Shown: piece by piece, positions 48,289-61,325 of the stretch | Numbering within the stretch: the stretch's first letter is position 1 | Layout of the letters: every line of letters begins with the position of its first letter | From: Rhabditoides inermis | Lineage: Eukaryota; Nematoda; Chromadorea; Rhabditida; Rhabditidae | Direction: 5' to 3' | DNA length: 64,000 bases | NCBI GenBank assembly: GCA_963966185.1 | Contig: CAWZYM010000075.1 | Location: 303,501-367,500, forward strand | Program-made: the position numbers and the translations under genes | The notes under the pieces: model-generated | The model's input: only the letters and a program-made list of their open reading frames with translations | Database searches by the model: none | What the model was told of the DNA's origin: nothing

Positions 48289-50675
48289 ATGGCGGGCCGG
48301 GTGACAGTCCAGATCACCCATCCTCGACTCCTATTCTTCTGTCGATTCGTGGAACAATGGAGGGATATGTGTGACGGAGAAAAGGACAAGAACAACCGGT
48401 ACACACTGTGGAAGGTAGGAAGGGGGAGGGGACCACCCACGACGATCCATCTCCCCTCAGGCACTCGGCAACATGAAGAAGTACCCACTCGAGGTTACCA
48501 CCGTCGCAGAGCTCAAGCAGATCAACGGTGGGCGTGGCCTTGAGAGGCGGGAATTAGGATTGAGTTTAGGGGTGGGCGAGTTTCTGGCAGTTCGACTGAT
48601 GGCTGGATGGGATGAGTTGGTTGGACGAAGGGGAGGAGAGGAGATTCGGGTGGCTGATGTCAAGGTGCGTTTGGAGGAAGAAACGAATTTGTCCCACCAG
48701 TATCGATTTTTTTGTGAACCTAAATAATTGTTGACATTTGGATTGAGGCGATGCCGAAGTGGGAGTTGGAGTGGCTTGTGAGGGCGACTGAGAACGCGCG
48801 GAAAGCAGCCAGAAAGGAGAAGGCGACTGCATCTGCCGCCGACAAGAGCAAGGGCGTCGGAGGAGACGACGAGTTCACAGAGCCCGCTGTCAAGGTGGGC
48901 GGGGCGAAGAGGGGCGGGGCGAATGGTGTGTTGCAGGTGTCTCGGAGGACGAGTGGCGGAAGTGCGAGTTCATCTCAGAGTGTGGCGAGGGCTGGCGGTG
49001 TGGCGGGCGCGGACGATGAGTTCATTGACCCCGACGACTCGCCCCTCCCTCCACTCGCAACAACACACTCACAGTCCACCGACTCACAGACGTCGTCCAG
49101 TCGCGCCGCCCCCATCAACTACACTCTCACCCGACCCGACGATCAGGCAGAGGTGGGCGGAGCCTGAGGGGGCGGGGCTAGTGTTGTTCTGCAGGTGATT
49201 CTGATCTGCGACAGCCGCGAGGACAGTACGGGCAGACTGCGCGGCAACGCCAAGTCGGTGGTCGACCATCTGCACAAGAAGGGCGGCGGGGCGTACAGGG
49301 TGGGGAGGGAGAGAGAAGAGGAAAGAGAGATAGAGAGAGAGGGAGAGAGGGGGGATAGGAAGAGAGAAGGAGAGTACTGTTGACAACGTGTGTATTAGAA
49401 AAGGGGAGTTGTGATAAGAAGTACATGAAGAACAATCCAGTTTCGGCTCCTTTCACCTGACTGGATTGTTCGGACAGTCTCATTCGAGGCGGAGCACTCA
49501 TCAGAGATGACCACGCATCAGAGGTTAACACAAACATATAAGACAAGGACAACAACAAACATATACTAGTTAGTAAATATTATAAAACAATAATCAAAAT
49601 AACAAATAACTCATATGGAAGAGCCGTTGCGAGGAGAATATACAGGGGGAGAGTAGAAGCGGCAGCGGCAATCGGTGCGAATAGAGTAGGGGGCGCATAC
49701 AATGCGCGACTGTGGGTCAGCGGGTAAGAGAGGGGCGTTGTATATCAGATAGAGCTGCGTGCGCTCTCTGTGGGCGACTACCTGTGGGTGGCTCGCAAGA
49801 TAGACGGCTCCGAGACTGTGCTCGACTGGGTGGTGGAACGGAAGACCTACGCAGACCTCAGCCAGAGCATCGTCAAGGTGCGTTGTTGAGGGGGTGTGGC
49901 CCCGCCCCGCGTAGCCCCGCCCCTTCAGGGTCGCTACGAGGAGCAGAAGCAGCGGCTGGCGCGGGCTCCGATCGGCAAGCGTGTGTATTTGATCGAGGGA
50001 CACGGCAGGGGCGACAAGGCACACACTGCCTGCGAACAGGTGGGGGGGTCTGGGAGTTGTGTTCGTTCATTTGCCTGATTCCGACGCAATGTTAGCTAAC
50101 CAGTGAGCTTTGAGGCTCTGTGCACGACTATGGTGCGTGACGGGTTCCTGATCCAGCGCTGCTCGAACACGCAGGCGACTGCCAAGTTCCTCCTGGCTAT
50201 CACAGAGAGACTCAAACTGCGCGTCAGAACCACACAGGTAGGTACACACAAACCGTGTTCATCGAATTCCAACACCATCGGAAGCGTATCTGTCGTGAGA
50301 CTGACCGCTACTTTCTGTTCCTATAATGATGTTCTCGAATTCCGACGACATGATGTGTGTTCAGTGTGTGATGACTATGTTGTTTAGATGGCAGGCATCG
50401 AATTCTCCTCTTTGCAAGAGCTGGCCAAGAAGACCAAGACCGAGTGCGTCAAGGACACTTGGACAAGACAGCTCATGGTGGGGTCCTCCCCCCTCTCTCC
50501 CCCATCTCTCTTTCTCTATCTATCTATCACTCTCTTCCTCTCTAACCCCCTTGGTTCAGGTGTGTCCGGGCATGTCGGCGCCTCGCGCTCTGTCGGTGGC
50601 TGACAGATTCCCATCCCTGCCCGCACTGCGAGAGCTGTACAAGGGAGGCGGAGAGCCGGCGGAGGTATACTTCCT

Positions 50676-50723
<48 letters not shown>

Positions 50724-50817
50724 CCCTCCTTTTGTACAGACTCGTCTTCACACGGCCGTCCCTCAGTGTGGCAGGGCTCTCTCCGCTCAAATGTCCAAGT
50801 TCTTCGAATCTGCATAG
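48289..50817 (+). CDS. MUS81: MUS81 structure-specific endonuclease
   Basis: With EME1, cuts branched DNA such as 3' flaps and Holliday junctions. Exons 48289-48414, 48461-48527, 48570-48664, 48748-48894, 48937-49152, 49195-49299, 49749-49877, 49929-50039, 50115-50237, 50388-50477, 50560-50664 and 50740-50817; 463 residues. The N-terminal helix-hairpin-helix region has [26 protein letters not shown] and [14 protein letters not shown] variable linker follows. The XPF-type nuclease core has [23 protein letters not shown], the metal motif [24 protein letters not shown] and [10 protein letters not shown]. The C-terminus ([19 protein letters not shown]) is the second helix-hairpin-helix. The exon 48570-48664 was needed to keep frame and matches the family there. 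The intron 49300-49748 is the longest. Confidence 0.95.
50681..50720. repeat. (CT)n microsatellite in MUS81 intron
   Basis: Twenty CT units in the last intron, 20 bp before the acceptor. Confidence 0.95.
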
Positions 50818-51474
50818 CATCTTCACTTCCGATACTCACCTGCCTTGATTTTTTTGATTTTTTTATCATCTCAGAATGTGTTATGGTGCGCGAGATAATT
50901 ATTAGATAAAAATGTATTATTCAATATTTACTACAAGTACTTACGTAAAGAATGTTTGTGCTCACCCAATTTAATATACATTTAGCAAAAGTGTATGAAA
51001 ACACGAACCTGCTCTTAATCTCAATTTCTCATTGTTATAAGAGATTAATTCAACTGGAAAGTGCTAACTTTTAGCGAAGAGACACAATGATATACGCATC
51101 TGAGTGAAACATTGATGGCGCTTTTCTATCTCACGCGAGAAAGCTCTGAGCGCCCTTTCTATTTGATGATATTGCAAATGAACTAGCTAATGAGTTCACG
51201 CTTTTCACGAGAGACATTAGAGTGGTTAGAGAAAGATGAGAGCCCGTTGCGTTTTTGAATGTGACGAAACGTGACCAGCTGGACTTGCAGCGAACATATT
51301 CTTACCAAGCGTTATCACTACACTCCCTCACTCATGTTTACTAGCTGCCTTCTCACGTTTTTTTTCATGTAGGTTCGTTTTGTGTTCATCACGGCGTACA
51401 AATTTAAAGTAAGAGTGGGCAGCGGCGGGGTCAGAGGAGGCGGGGTCCGAGGAGGCGACTGTCTCACAACTCAC
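50818..51474. other. Convergent spacer MUS81 / receptor pseudogene
   Basis: AT-rich with a GC-rich patch at 51419-51460. No exons homologous to the last two receptor exons were found here. Confidence 0.5.
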
Positions 51475-52641
51475 TTTTCTGTCAGGGAGAGACTTTTTTG
51501 TTGTTGAGATAACTCTTATTCACTCTGGATAAAATGAAAAGCACAACAGCTGACATTACCTGACAGATTGCAGCGCCTGTCTGAAGTGAAATAAGAAGGA
51601 TGACGGATGAAAGTAGAAGAGAGGTGGGGGGCATAAAATATTGAAACGTACCATAACAAAGAACATAGTGTCCTTATTCTTTCTTGTGGTTGTTGAACAG
51701 TAGTAGTTTCCGTATCCCATGTCATTTTCAAATATAATTGCAAAGAAGAGAGCTGTCGCCAAAACATTCTAAACAATATCATATACATACATACTTATAC
51801 ATTATGTTTGTTATGTTTTCTTGCCTGTAGGAACACAATAATGTAGCAATGGATGTTGGACCAAGTATCGTAGGTTCGCCAGAATCCAGTGGTTATCACC
51901 CGTTCTACAGTTATAGGCACACTCGAATAACTGGAAAATGAACGTGGTTTGGAGATAAGGATGATAAACAACAATTTGGAAGAGAGGATTTGAGAATGAT
52001 GAAGATGGATATACAAAGGGAGAAACTAACACAGTGGACAAAATGAGGAGGGATGAAGTTTCTCGCCACAGCATACACTCAAAACCGGATAGAACCACAT
52101 CCGACGGGATTCTGGAAATATCTCCTCTTTATTGCGGGCTCTCTAATTATATTTTTACCGTGCGGTTGTCACTCTGCTCACATAATTAGCATCGTAGATT
52201 ATTGTTCCAATGCTTTGCACGAGAATAGTTATCAGAAAATGAAGCACTGTGAGATAGCTCTTCTGGGGAACTGCATAGATTCTGAAAACATATCCAAGTA
52301 CGTAATTAGAATAGTATGTAATTAGAGACAGTGTCATCTTTGTACTTTGTATCTTGTCTTGAAGAATGGTATGCGTGAAAGAACTTCGTGACGTTCATTG
52401 AATTGCCTTGGATGGATGGTGCATTGAAATGTACCAGTTCTAACTTATAACTTTTTCGTTACGGTTCAAACAGTTCAAAAACGTACCTTTTGAAGTGTGT
52501 AAGTATGATGAGTATGAATGCGGATCCGAGAGTGTTGTAGGCTATTCGAAGAAATATGCACCAAGTGAACCAAGTAGACGAAACGAGCCGAGAAGTGGCC
52601 TAGTCGTGGGCAGAAGCTGTCACATTCGAACGAGCGAACAT
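51475..52641 (-). pseudogene. Broken nematode chemoreceptor (Sra-superfamily type)
   Basis: Paralogue of the receptor at 55014-57001. Exons 52487-52641, 52159-52281, 52031-52111, 51825-51930, 51652-51768 and 51475-51580 match it one for one; four have exactly the same length (123, 81, 106, 117). Conserved pieces: [53 protein letters not shown] and NVLATALFFAIIFENDMGYG. Lesions: an in-frame TAG at codon 14, a 2-bp length change near an A run in the sixth exon that brings a TGA into frame, and no counterpart of the last two exons (sixth and seventh helices). The intron after 51825 uses a GC donor. The predicted ATG lies 14 bp from a 1.1-kb hexanucleotide array. Confidence 0.85.
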
Positions 52642-52651
52642 CCGGGGAGGA

Positions 52652-53781
<1,130 letters not shown>

Positions 53782-55013
53782 CGGTGAGAAGAGGGAGATC
53801 TGCAAAGAAAATGAAAAAAAATGAAGGAAGACGACAGAGAACAAGATACATAGTGCATACAGATAAATAGAGACAACAACAACAACAACGACGACGGAAG
53901 TGCAGTACAATCCGTTAAAAGTAGAAAATCTTTAGAAGTAAGTAAAATTTTCACAAAATATTAAAATAAAATAGTTGTAACTCCATTCGAAGGTAGAATT
54001 CAAAGCTGCATCAAGAGAGAATTGTAGCTAACAGAAATCTGCATGTGATTGTGGCATTGTGTAGTTTGTTTCATGATTACAGTAAAGTTCAGTTCGAGTT
54101 TCCCACTGCTGTGAATCACACTACTCTCTTTTAGTGCAACTCGAAATTTCGCTTCTGTGAGTTGCAGCGATTTTTTTATATTTTTTTTGTTTAAAATTTT
54201 ACTCTTTTTCAAAGAATTTCTTCTTTTTACTGATTGCAATGTATGGTCGGACAAATCCGACATAAGAGAACAAATATGCTGTGGAGAGAAACGATGAACA
54301 GGGTTCGTAGACAACCTTATTCGGTGAATACAGTAAGTAGACCGTCAGTCACTCTGCAGGATAGGATCAGCTGATAGAAAAGGGCTGAACTGGTAGATCG
54401 AGAATAATAGTGGGGAATATGTGATGATGTACTGTGTAGATAGTCAATTATAAGGGTGTTAGGCAAAGAAACGAGAAGAAATAATGCACAATTAGACAAA
54501 AAAGTACAGGGATCAGGGAATGTTTCTGAGAACGACTCTGTCAGACAACAACAATAATCTGAAGGTACGGTCGTGAGTGTTTGCATGCGAGAAATATAGA
54601 GCGAGAAGCGAAAAATATCGCATGCGAGAACTATATAAGTTCTAGGGGATACGGAAACTTATTGGACGACAATCATGTGTCCAAGAGTCTAGGCGGAGTT
54701 GCATACGGTGACATATAAGTTCCATAAAAGTCATATCCTAGAACCCATGGTCCCATAGACTCGACTTGTTTGAAAGTTTACTGGAGTAGATCATCGAAAT
54801 AATTTATTTTCAAGATTAAAAAAAAAACTCAGAGACCACGCGACGATGAACGTGCGATACATACCGCAATTAACGCAGATTCAAGTTTCAGTACTGCATT
54901 TTCCCAGACCAGACATAACAATTACATGAGGTAAAAGTTATATTTATCATTCAGGTCAGACACATCATAAATCATCATAAATTTGTTCATGACAAAATGC
55001 AATATAAGGTCAT
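53782..55013. other. Spacer between receptor genes
   Basis: No supported gene. Minus-strand open frames at 54000-54314 and 54317-54586 are possible receptor debris, but no recognisable motif remains. Confidence 0.4.
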
Positions 55014-57001
55014 TCAATTCCACCGTTGTGTGTACATAGTGAAGTACTGTGACTGCATCTGCTTTCCTTCGATGATCTGTCGATTGGCGGTGATTACTCG
55101 TCGCTTCTTTTGTCTCTCTGAACGAGACTTCAACACGAATACAATGGGAAGAAACACGCTGTAGAGGTACACCGAGTTGATGCAATCCTGAAAGAAGGAC
55201 CACAGTTTGAGCCGCATAGAATCATCACGATTGCGCATCGTCCCCTTAGAATTACGGTAGGAGAATAATTTGACTTGCATAGTCTCCTTAGAATTACGGT
55301 AGGAAAATAATTTGACCTGCATCGTTCCCTTAGAACAACGGTAGGAGAATAATTTGACCTGCATCGTCTCCTTAGAATTACGGTAGGAGAATAATTTGAC
55401 CTGCATCGTTACCTTAGAAGTACGGTAGGAAAACAATTTGACCTGCATCGTCCTCTTAGAATTACGGTAGGAGAGTAATTTGACCTGCATCGTCCCCTTA
55501 GAATTACGGTAGGAGAATAATTCGACCTGCATCGTCCCCTTAGAATTACGGGAAGAGAATAATTTAACCTGCATCGTCCCCTTAGAATTACGGTAGGAGA
55601 ATAGTTTGACCTGCATCGCCCCCTTAGAATTACGGTAGGAGAATAATTTGACCGGCATCGTCCCCTTAGAATTACGGTAGGAGAATAATTTGACCTGCAT
55701 CGTCCCCTTAGAATTACGGGAGGAGAATAATTTGACCTGCAGCCATTGCACATCAACCAGAGGAGCTCTTCACGAATATGGAAAGATAATAATTTGATCT
55801 ATGAAATTCACCTGATACATAAACGAATCAACTTCAGAGAATAGTTGTAGTGATAGATTGAGTGCGAATCCGAGTGATGTGACCATATTGAGGGCAAATT
55901 GTACAAGCAATATCGGCTTGAGATACTCGATTGTAAACATGTTCTCATTAATTTGATATCTGTAAAATTGCAACACATGTACACTTCAATAGGCATCGGT
56001 AAAATATATATTTATAATTATAAAAAAGATTACCTTTCGGACAGTGTGAGACTATCTTTATTGAGGTTGTTCTTGTTCACATCATAGAGAAACTTCATAA
56101 CTATCGCGCATATAATCTGTACGATTGCAGATCCGTTCTAGAACAGAACATCATAGTCACAGTATAAGTAGTAATGACTCACCATTACAACCATATTGAT
56201 ATATCTATTGTCCTTTGTCGACAGGGAACAGTATACTTTCGCGTAACTCAAATCGAAACCTCGCATTACCAAACAAATCATCAGCAATGCATACAAATTC
56301 TAAATGTAGAAAAAAAATTGTACAACATTTGTGATAGGTCACTAAACCTGAGCAATAACACAGTAGTAGCTGAAGTAGTTGTGGCTTTTCTCGTAGTTTC
56401 TCCATCGAACAGTGGCGACTGCTCTCTCGAGTGTGAGAGACACGCTCGAGTAACTGAAACGAAGCAGTTTCATGTTTCATGAATTTGTTGTTTGCAGCTG
56501 TGATTAAGTACAGCTCAAATTGATACTTACAGGGATGCAATGACGCAACAACTGGATGGGGCTCGTAGAATAAGACAACTGCGCCCGGATATGATGATAT
56601 CATAAGAGTGACTGTATATGGTGTATGAGAGATTTTCATATTATTGAATGATAACAGATAACTCACACGTGCGTGAAAACACGATACAGGTACGCCAAAT
56701 CGAATATGCAAATCAATAAAGCTAGGAAGAAGACGGTTACTGAGAAATTCATAACGATCACAAACGTTTTCATTTGAGCCACGTACACTCTGAAAGTTAC
56801 TTTATTCCTTTCATATGAGTTTTTTTTAAATTATATATTGTACCGTTTCAGGTTCTTGATTAGAATGAGCATAGCTATCGTTCCACATAGCGAGTATGTG
56901 GCTCGAATGGAAATAGCAATAGTGAACCAGGTAGACGATAATAAAAACGCTGCTTCCGCTTCCAAGTGGGAAGCCGATGAATTCGAATTCATGAAGAACA
57001 T
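55014..57001 (-). CDS. Nematode seven-helix chemoreceptor (Sra/Srab/Srb/Sre superfamily type)
   Basis: Candidate sensory G-protein-coupled receptor. Exons 56844-57001, 56667-56789, 56531-56611, 56348-56453, 56183-56299, 56034-56137, 55812-55959 and 55014-55187; 336 residues with no internal stop. Hydrophobic segments in order: TWFTIAISIRATYSLCGTIA, FVIVMNFSVTVFFLALLICI, CLILRAPSSCCVIASLYSSV, NYFSYCVIAQNLYALLMICL, NGSAIVQIICAIVMKFLY, ILLVQFALNMVTSLGFALNL and CINSVYLYSVFLPIVFVL. After the third helix comes SLTLERAVATVRWRNYEK, the ERxxAT...YE signature of the Sra superfamily. The N-terminus has sequons (NSNSS) and the tail is basic. Family within the superfamily is not decided. The last intron (55188-55811) contains twelve 42-bp repeats open in the reading frame of the last exon. 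Confidence 0.85.
55234..55747 (-). repeat. 42-bp minisatellite array (12 units) in receptor intron
   Basis: Twelve tandem 42-bp units of the family at 15241. On the minus strand each encodes MQVKLFSYRNSKGT or a close variant, with no stop in the array and continuous frame to the receptor stop at 55014. Nearly every unit contains ATGCAG|GTC, an AG followed by GT. Confidence 0.97.
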
Positions 57002-57693
57002 ATGATAATGAGTAATGGTGTTGAAATATTAAAGCTGCAAAGACACAGATACAGTCGATAGAAAAATGAAGCAGCTGAACATGGAATAAAAAGGAAGTTG
57101 TTGAGAGGTGATTGCGGGGTATATGCGTATATGAATGTTTCTGGTTATTTCTATGGTGAAGTATGACAGTTATGGAATAGGTAAAGGCGTATAAGGAGAA
57201 ATGGTTATTGCGTGGACGTTATAGAAAATGGGAATCAAATTATTAGAGAAACAAGTGTTTCGAAGAATCGAGAAACACTTCTGAATAGCTTATTTTCACA
57301 TGTGTGCGAACTTTTGTAGTGAATTAGAAAAATACGAAAAAACGTTTACTTGTCATACTTGACATGTATCTCTCATCTACCTATTGGTATCAGTCCTCCC
57401 TTAAGGCATTGTCCATGTCCAGAGACATGAGCGAGGGCGAGAGAGATCAGAAGCTCAAGATGCTACTCTAACTATACTACTAGGTGGGAAATCGAATTTA
57501 ACGAGTTTCTCTAAACACTAAGTTCTACTGCACAATTAAGAAAGGTGAAATCCTGGCACGACAAGTCTAGTAATCTCACACATAATCAATAGAATAGAAT
57601 GATGCAAACGCGAAAACCAAAATATCCAAGTAAATATATAATTTTATTTGGGATACGGAAACACAAATTGATGCATATATTTGAATGTACAGT
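57002..57693. other. Spacer between receptor and ZP2
   Basis: AT-rich, no gene or repeat recognised. Confidence 0.5.
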
Positions 57694-60600
57694 TCATCGC
57701 CAAACAAGGAGTGAGAGGAGGAGGAAGAGGGGGAGGAGGGGGAGAGAGCGGACGGCAGAGGGAGACGCGCTCTGCCTCTGCTGCCGCATCGGGGAAGGAG
57801 ACTCGGTGGGCGGGGCCTCCCGACGGAGACGGAACGACGCGCGGATAGGGATAGGGGGAGCGTCCATAGACAGGATCGGAGACGAGAACGGGTCCGAGGG
57901 AGCTCTGCAACACGGGGATAGAGAGAGAGAGGGAGAGAGAGAGAGAGAGAGAGGGGGATAGAGCGAGAGAGAGGGAGAGAGAGAGGGGGGGGGAGAGAGA
58001 GACTCACCCGTGCCTCCGATTCCTCTGCTTGCAGTCTGGCTGTCGACAATTGGCGCACACATGCAGATTACAGAAGATGTTTACTTCGTTGCTAAACAAT
58101 TTCAATGAACACCTATGACACCTAGGCTATGAGTTATGATCTACGATCTACTATTCATTATTTGACTTTTTTGCGTCTTACCTTGGGTGACATTGACTTC
58201 CGTCTTCCGTGTTCTTTCACACAGATATTTCAGAACTGTATCTGTACGTGTACGTGTTCTGACTATGTTTCTAAAGTTTAGTAACTTCCCATACATTAGG
58301 ATCGGCGCGAAGCGCCGATCGTTTGGGTCCTATCCAGTGGCGCGCAGAAACGCTCGGCCCGGAGGGCCGCCAAAACCGCTTGTAAATCATTAAAATAATA
58401 ATTGTTTCAGAGTTATATCAAGATCTTGTTTCTAAATCGTCCGTTGAACAACTATAAACAAAAATAAAACATGAAACAATAGTTTTATATCCAAAAGTAT
58501 GTTCGCTCAGTTCGCTGGTTAGGTCTGCACGTCTGTCAGTTGTGCAGCTGTTCGCTGATTCGCTGAAAGGCCCGCTCACTAGCCCCGCCCCCGCGCGCTC
58601 ATTGGTTCGTGATGCGGAATGCGTGCGGGAGAGCGCGATAATGTGCCCACTGTTTGTGATTTGCGTCGTCGTTCACGCGCGTTGTTTTGTTGTTGTTATC
58701 TTTGTTGTTTAAAATACATTGAAAAAAGAAGAAAATTTCTTCGAAATTCAACAAAAGGACATTCATTCTCTTCTGAAAAGTACAAGCGTAAAGTAGCTCT
58801 GTTTGGGTTCATCTCAATTCAACAAAAGCACATGCATAAAACTATTATTTCTACACTAAACAATAAACACAAACCTGCTCTCTCAAAACGATCACAAATC
58901 CATTGACAATCAAATGCCAATATGAATATACTATTGCACACACACATTCTATCACTCACATTCTATTAACCCGTTTATCAAATGAGTCATATATGAAAAA
59001 GCTCTTGTGTTTGTATACATTCAAAAATAATGAAAACATCATTGTAAACTCAACGATTGTTCTATAGCTGTTTATTGATTTTCACAAAGCTTCCATAAGA
59101 AATACGAAAATATATTATGTAGCCCCTATTAATAAATTATCGATAAAGTATACGTTTCTACATATCGTTTGAGAGAGCAGGTTTGTGTTTATTGTTTAGT
59201 GTAGAAATAATAGTTTTATGCATGTGCTTTTGTTGAATTGAGATGAACCCAAACAGAGCTACTTTACGCTTGTACTTTTCAGAAGAGAATACGTTTATGA
59301 TTTAGAAACCAAAGAGAGCTTTTTCCACGACAGACTTTTTTATACCGAATATCGCTCCCTTTCTCCCTCTCACCCCCTCTCTCTCCTTCTCCTTCTCCAT
59401 CTCCCCCCGCTTTCTTCAGTACCTGGTTGGGAATGCCCACGCCTTGATATGATTGACGAGCCTTGTCCCATCCTCACCCTCCAGCACCTCGAAATCAGAC
59501 CACACTGATCCGGACTGAAAATGCGTGTTGTATCATCGCCACAAGTTTCTTAATTAGATGTAACTTCTTCATTTTGCACATGTGACATGGTCTTTGAGTG
59601 CCTGAGAATGGAAGTAGTGATTCTAGGAGTGTGTGACCTTCTGTAGACTGCAGCCGCGTTCGTCTGCCAGTTCCAGGCTGCTTCTCTCGTCGCTCGCCCA
59701 GCATCGTCCCACCCTCCCAGGCGTCTGCCGACCCAACTCCACCGTATACGTCTGCAAAGCACTCTCTTATCACGATTAACACTGATTATGATTATGGTTA
59801 TCACTCATGGTTACCCACCCCACGCTGTGAGCTGTCAGTCTGGAACAAAATAGATTTTGTATCTTTCATTTCGGTCTCACATTCAGATACAATTTGTATT
59901 TTCACACTAGTTTTTCAGCTCGTAATGATCATGTACCATCTACTACCGAGAACAGTGAGTTTACGCTGCTTCATTTTCAATTCCCTGTACTATTCGTCAT
60001 GTAACTATATGTCTATATGATAATTGTTCGAATTCGAAGCGAGGATTGTACTCTATGGAGAGTAGTCCCCGCCATGCCCGACTAACGTACGCCCAGCCGA
60101 CCGGAAAGATAGCCAAGAGGACGAAAGACGATTGAAGCCCATGCACTCCAGCGATCGAAGCGGCCGGAAGGAGACGAATGGACGACACGGATACCGACAC
60201 CGGTGCGACAACGACGTAGACAGCAAGTGGACTAGACTAGACAATGTACAGTGTGTCCGCAGAGAGAAGACGCAAGCCGAGATCGTATACGAAAGCTGCG
60301 ATGAAATCAAAAAAGGCCCACTAAACTAAACTCTAGAAGTCTAATTTAGGGCGAGGTGGAGTGGAGTGTGCTGATGAGGGGGAGATGTGAGTACGTGAAG
60401 ATTGCTGTATCGAGTTTGGTTAGTACAAATATATAACATACATATAGAAATTGTTCAGATAGAAACGTAGTTGCCGTAGGTTTCGCACGTTCTGTGTCCA
60501 CTACAATACGGCGTCTCGTTTGCTCGTGAGAGATGTGCATTGCTCTCCTTCTCTCACCCCAGCGGAGAGAGAACGAATGTTTGACCAGGATAAATCTCCG

Positions 60601-61279
60601 CGCGCTCTCGCATTTATAACGTTGGGGGTATAGCTCAGTGGCAGAGCAATCGGCTGCAGTCCGATAGGTCCCCGGTTCAAATCCGAGTGCCCCCTTATTG
60701 TTTTGCAGAATTCCAGTGGCACAGGCACAGGTGCGGCAAACCGCGACGCGCGCACAACCAGTCAACGTGTGCGGGCGCAATGGAAGTGTCTTGAAGGTGT
60801 GCGAGAGAGTGTGCAAAGGGAGGAGGGTGGGAGCGGCGAGGCTAGCGTGCAATTATTCGAATCACGCAACTTGCTGACTCAATACTACCCGCCTACTAAT
60901 CCTCTTGGGTGGGGGGCTGAACCCGAGAGCAGGCAAGGTCGCCGGGAAATGTTGCCTCCTCGCTACAAAAGAGAGGAAGGAAAGCACGTGTCTGTGGCAG
61001 AGAGAAGAGGGGAGAGAATCCGGTTAGTCACTAATGCATCCTTGAACACTTCGGAAACGCAGAAAAGAGCGAGTAATTATAATGTCAACACGCCGAAAAA
61101 GAAGAGACCGGAGACAGAAGAGATACACGAATAACAAAGGTGGGGAACATTGTTATCAAATGAGGATGCATACCAATCTGTCTCCGACGGCGAGTGGGCG
61201 ATTCAGCTCGGGTGCGCGAGGATTGTCCCCGTCTCGGACAGACACCTAAGCGGACGGCTCCCTACTCTCTCTCCCTCCA

Positions 61280-61325
<46 letters not shown>

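Noticed and set aside
52053..52325. Plus-strand 90-codon frame with a hydrophobic stretch
   Set aside because: It is the antisense shadow of receptor pseudogene exons 2 and 3.
59819..59839. A 21-bp microexon (TDSSQRG) between two ZP2 exons
   Set aside because: In phase with good borders, but direct joining of 61174 to 59751 gives VGDRLTYTVELG, a better match to the ZP family.
60053..60329. Open frames on both strands upstream of the tRNA-Cys
   Set aside because: Lie inside a ZP2 intron, no motif and no exon structure.
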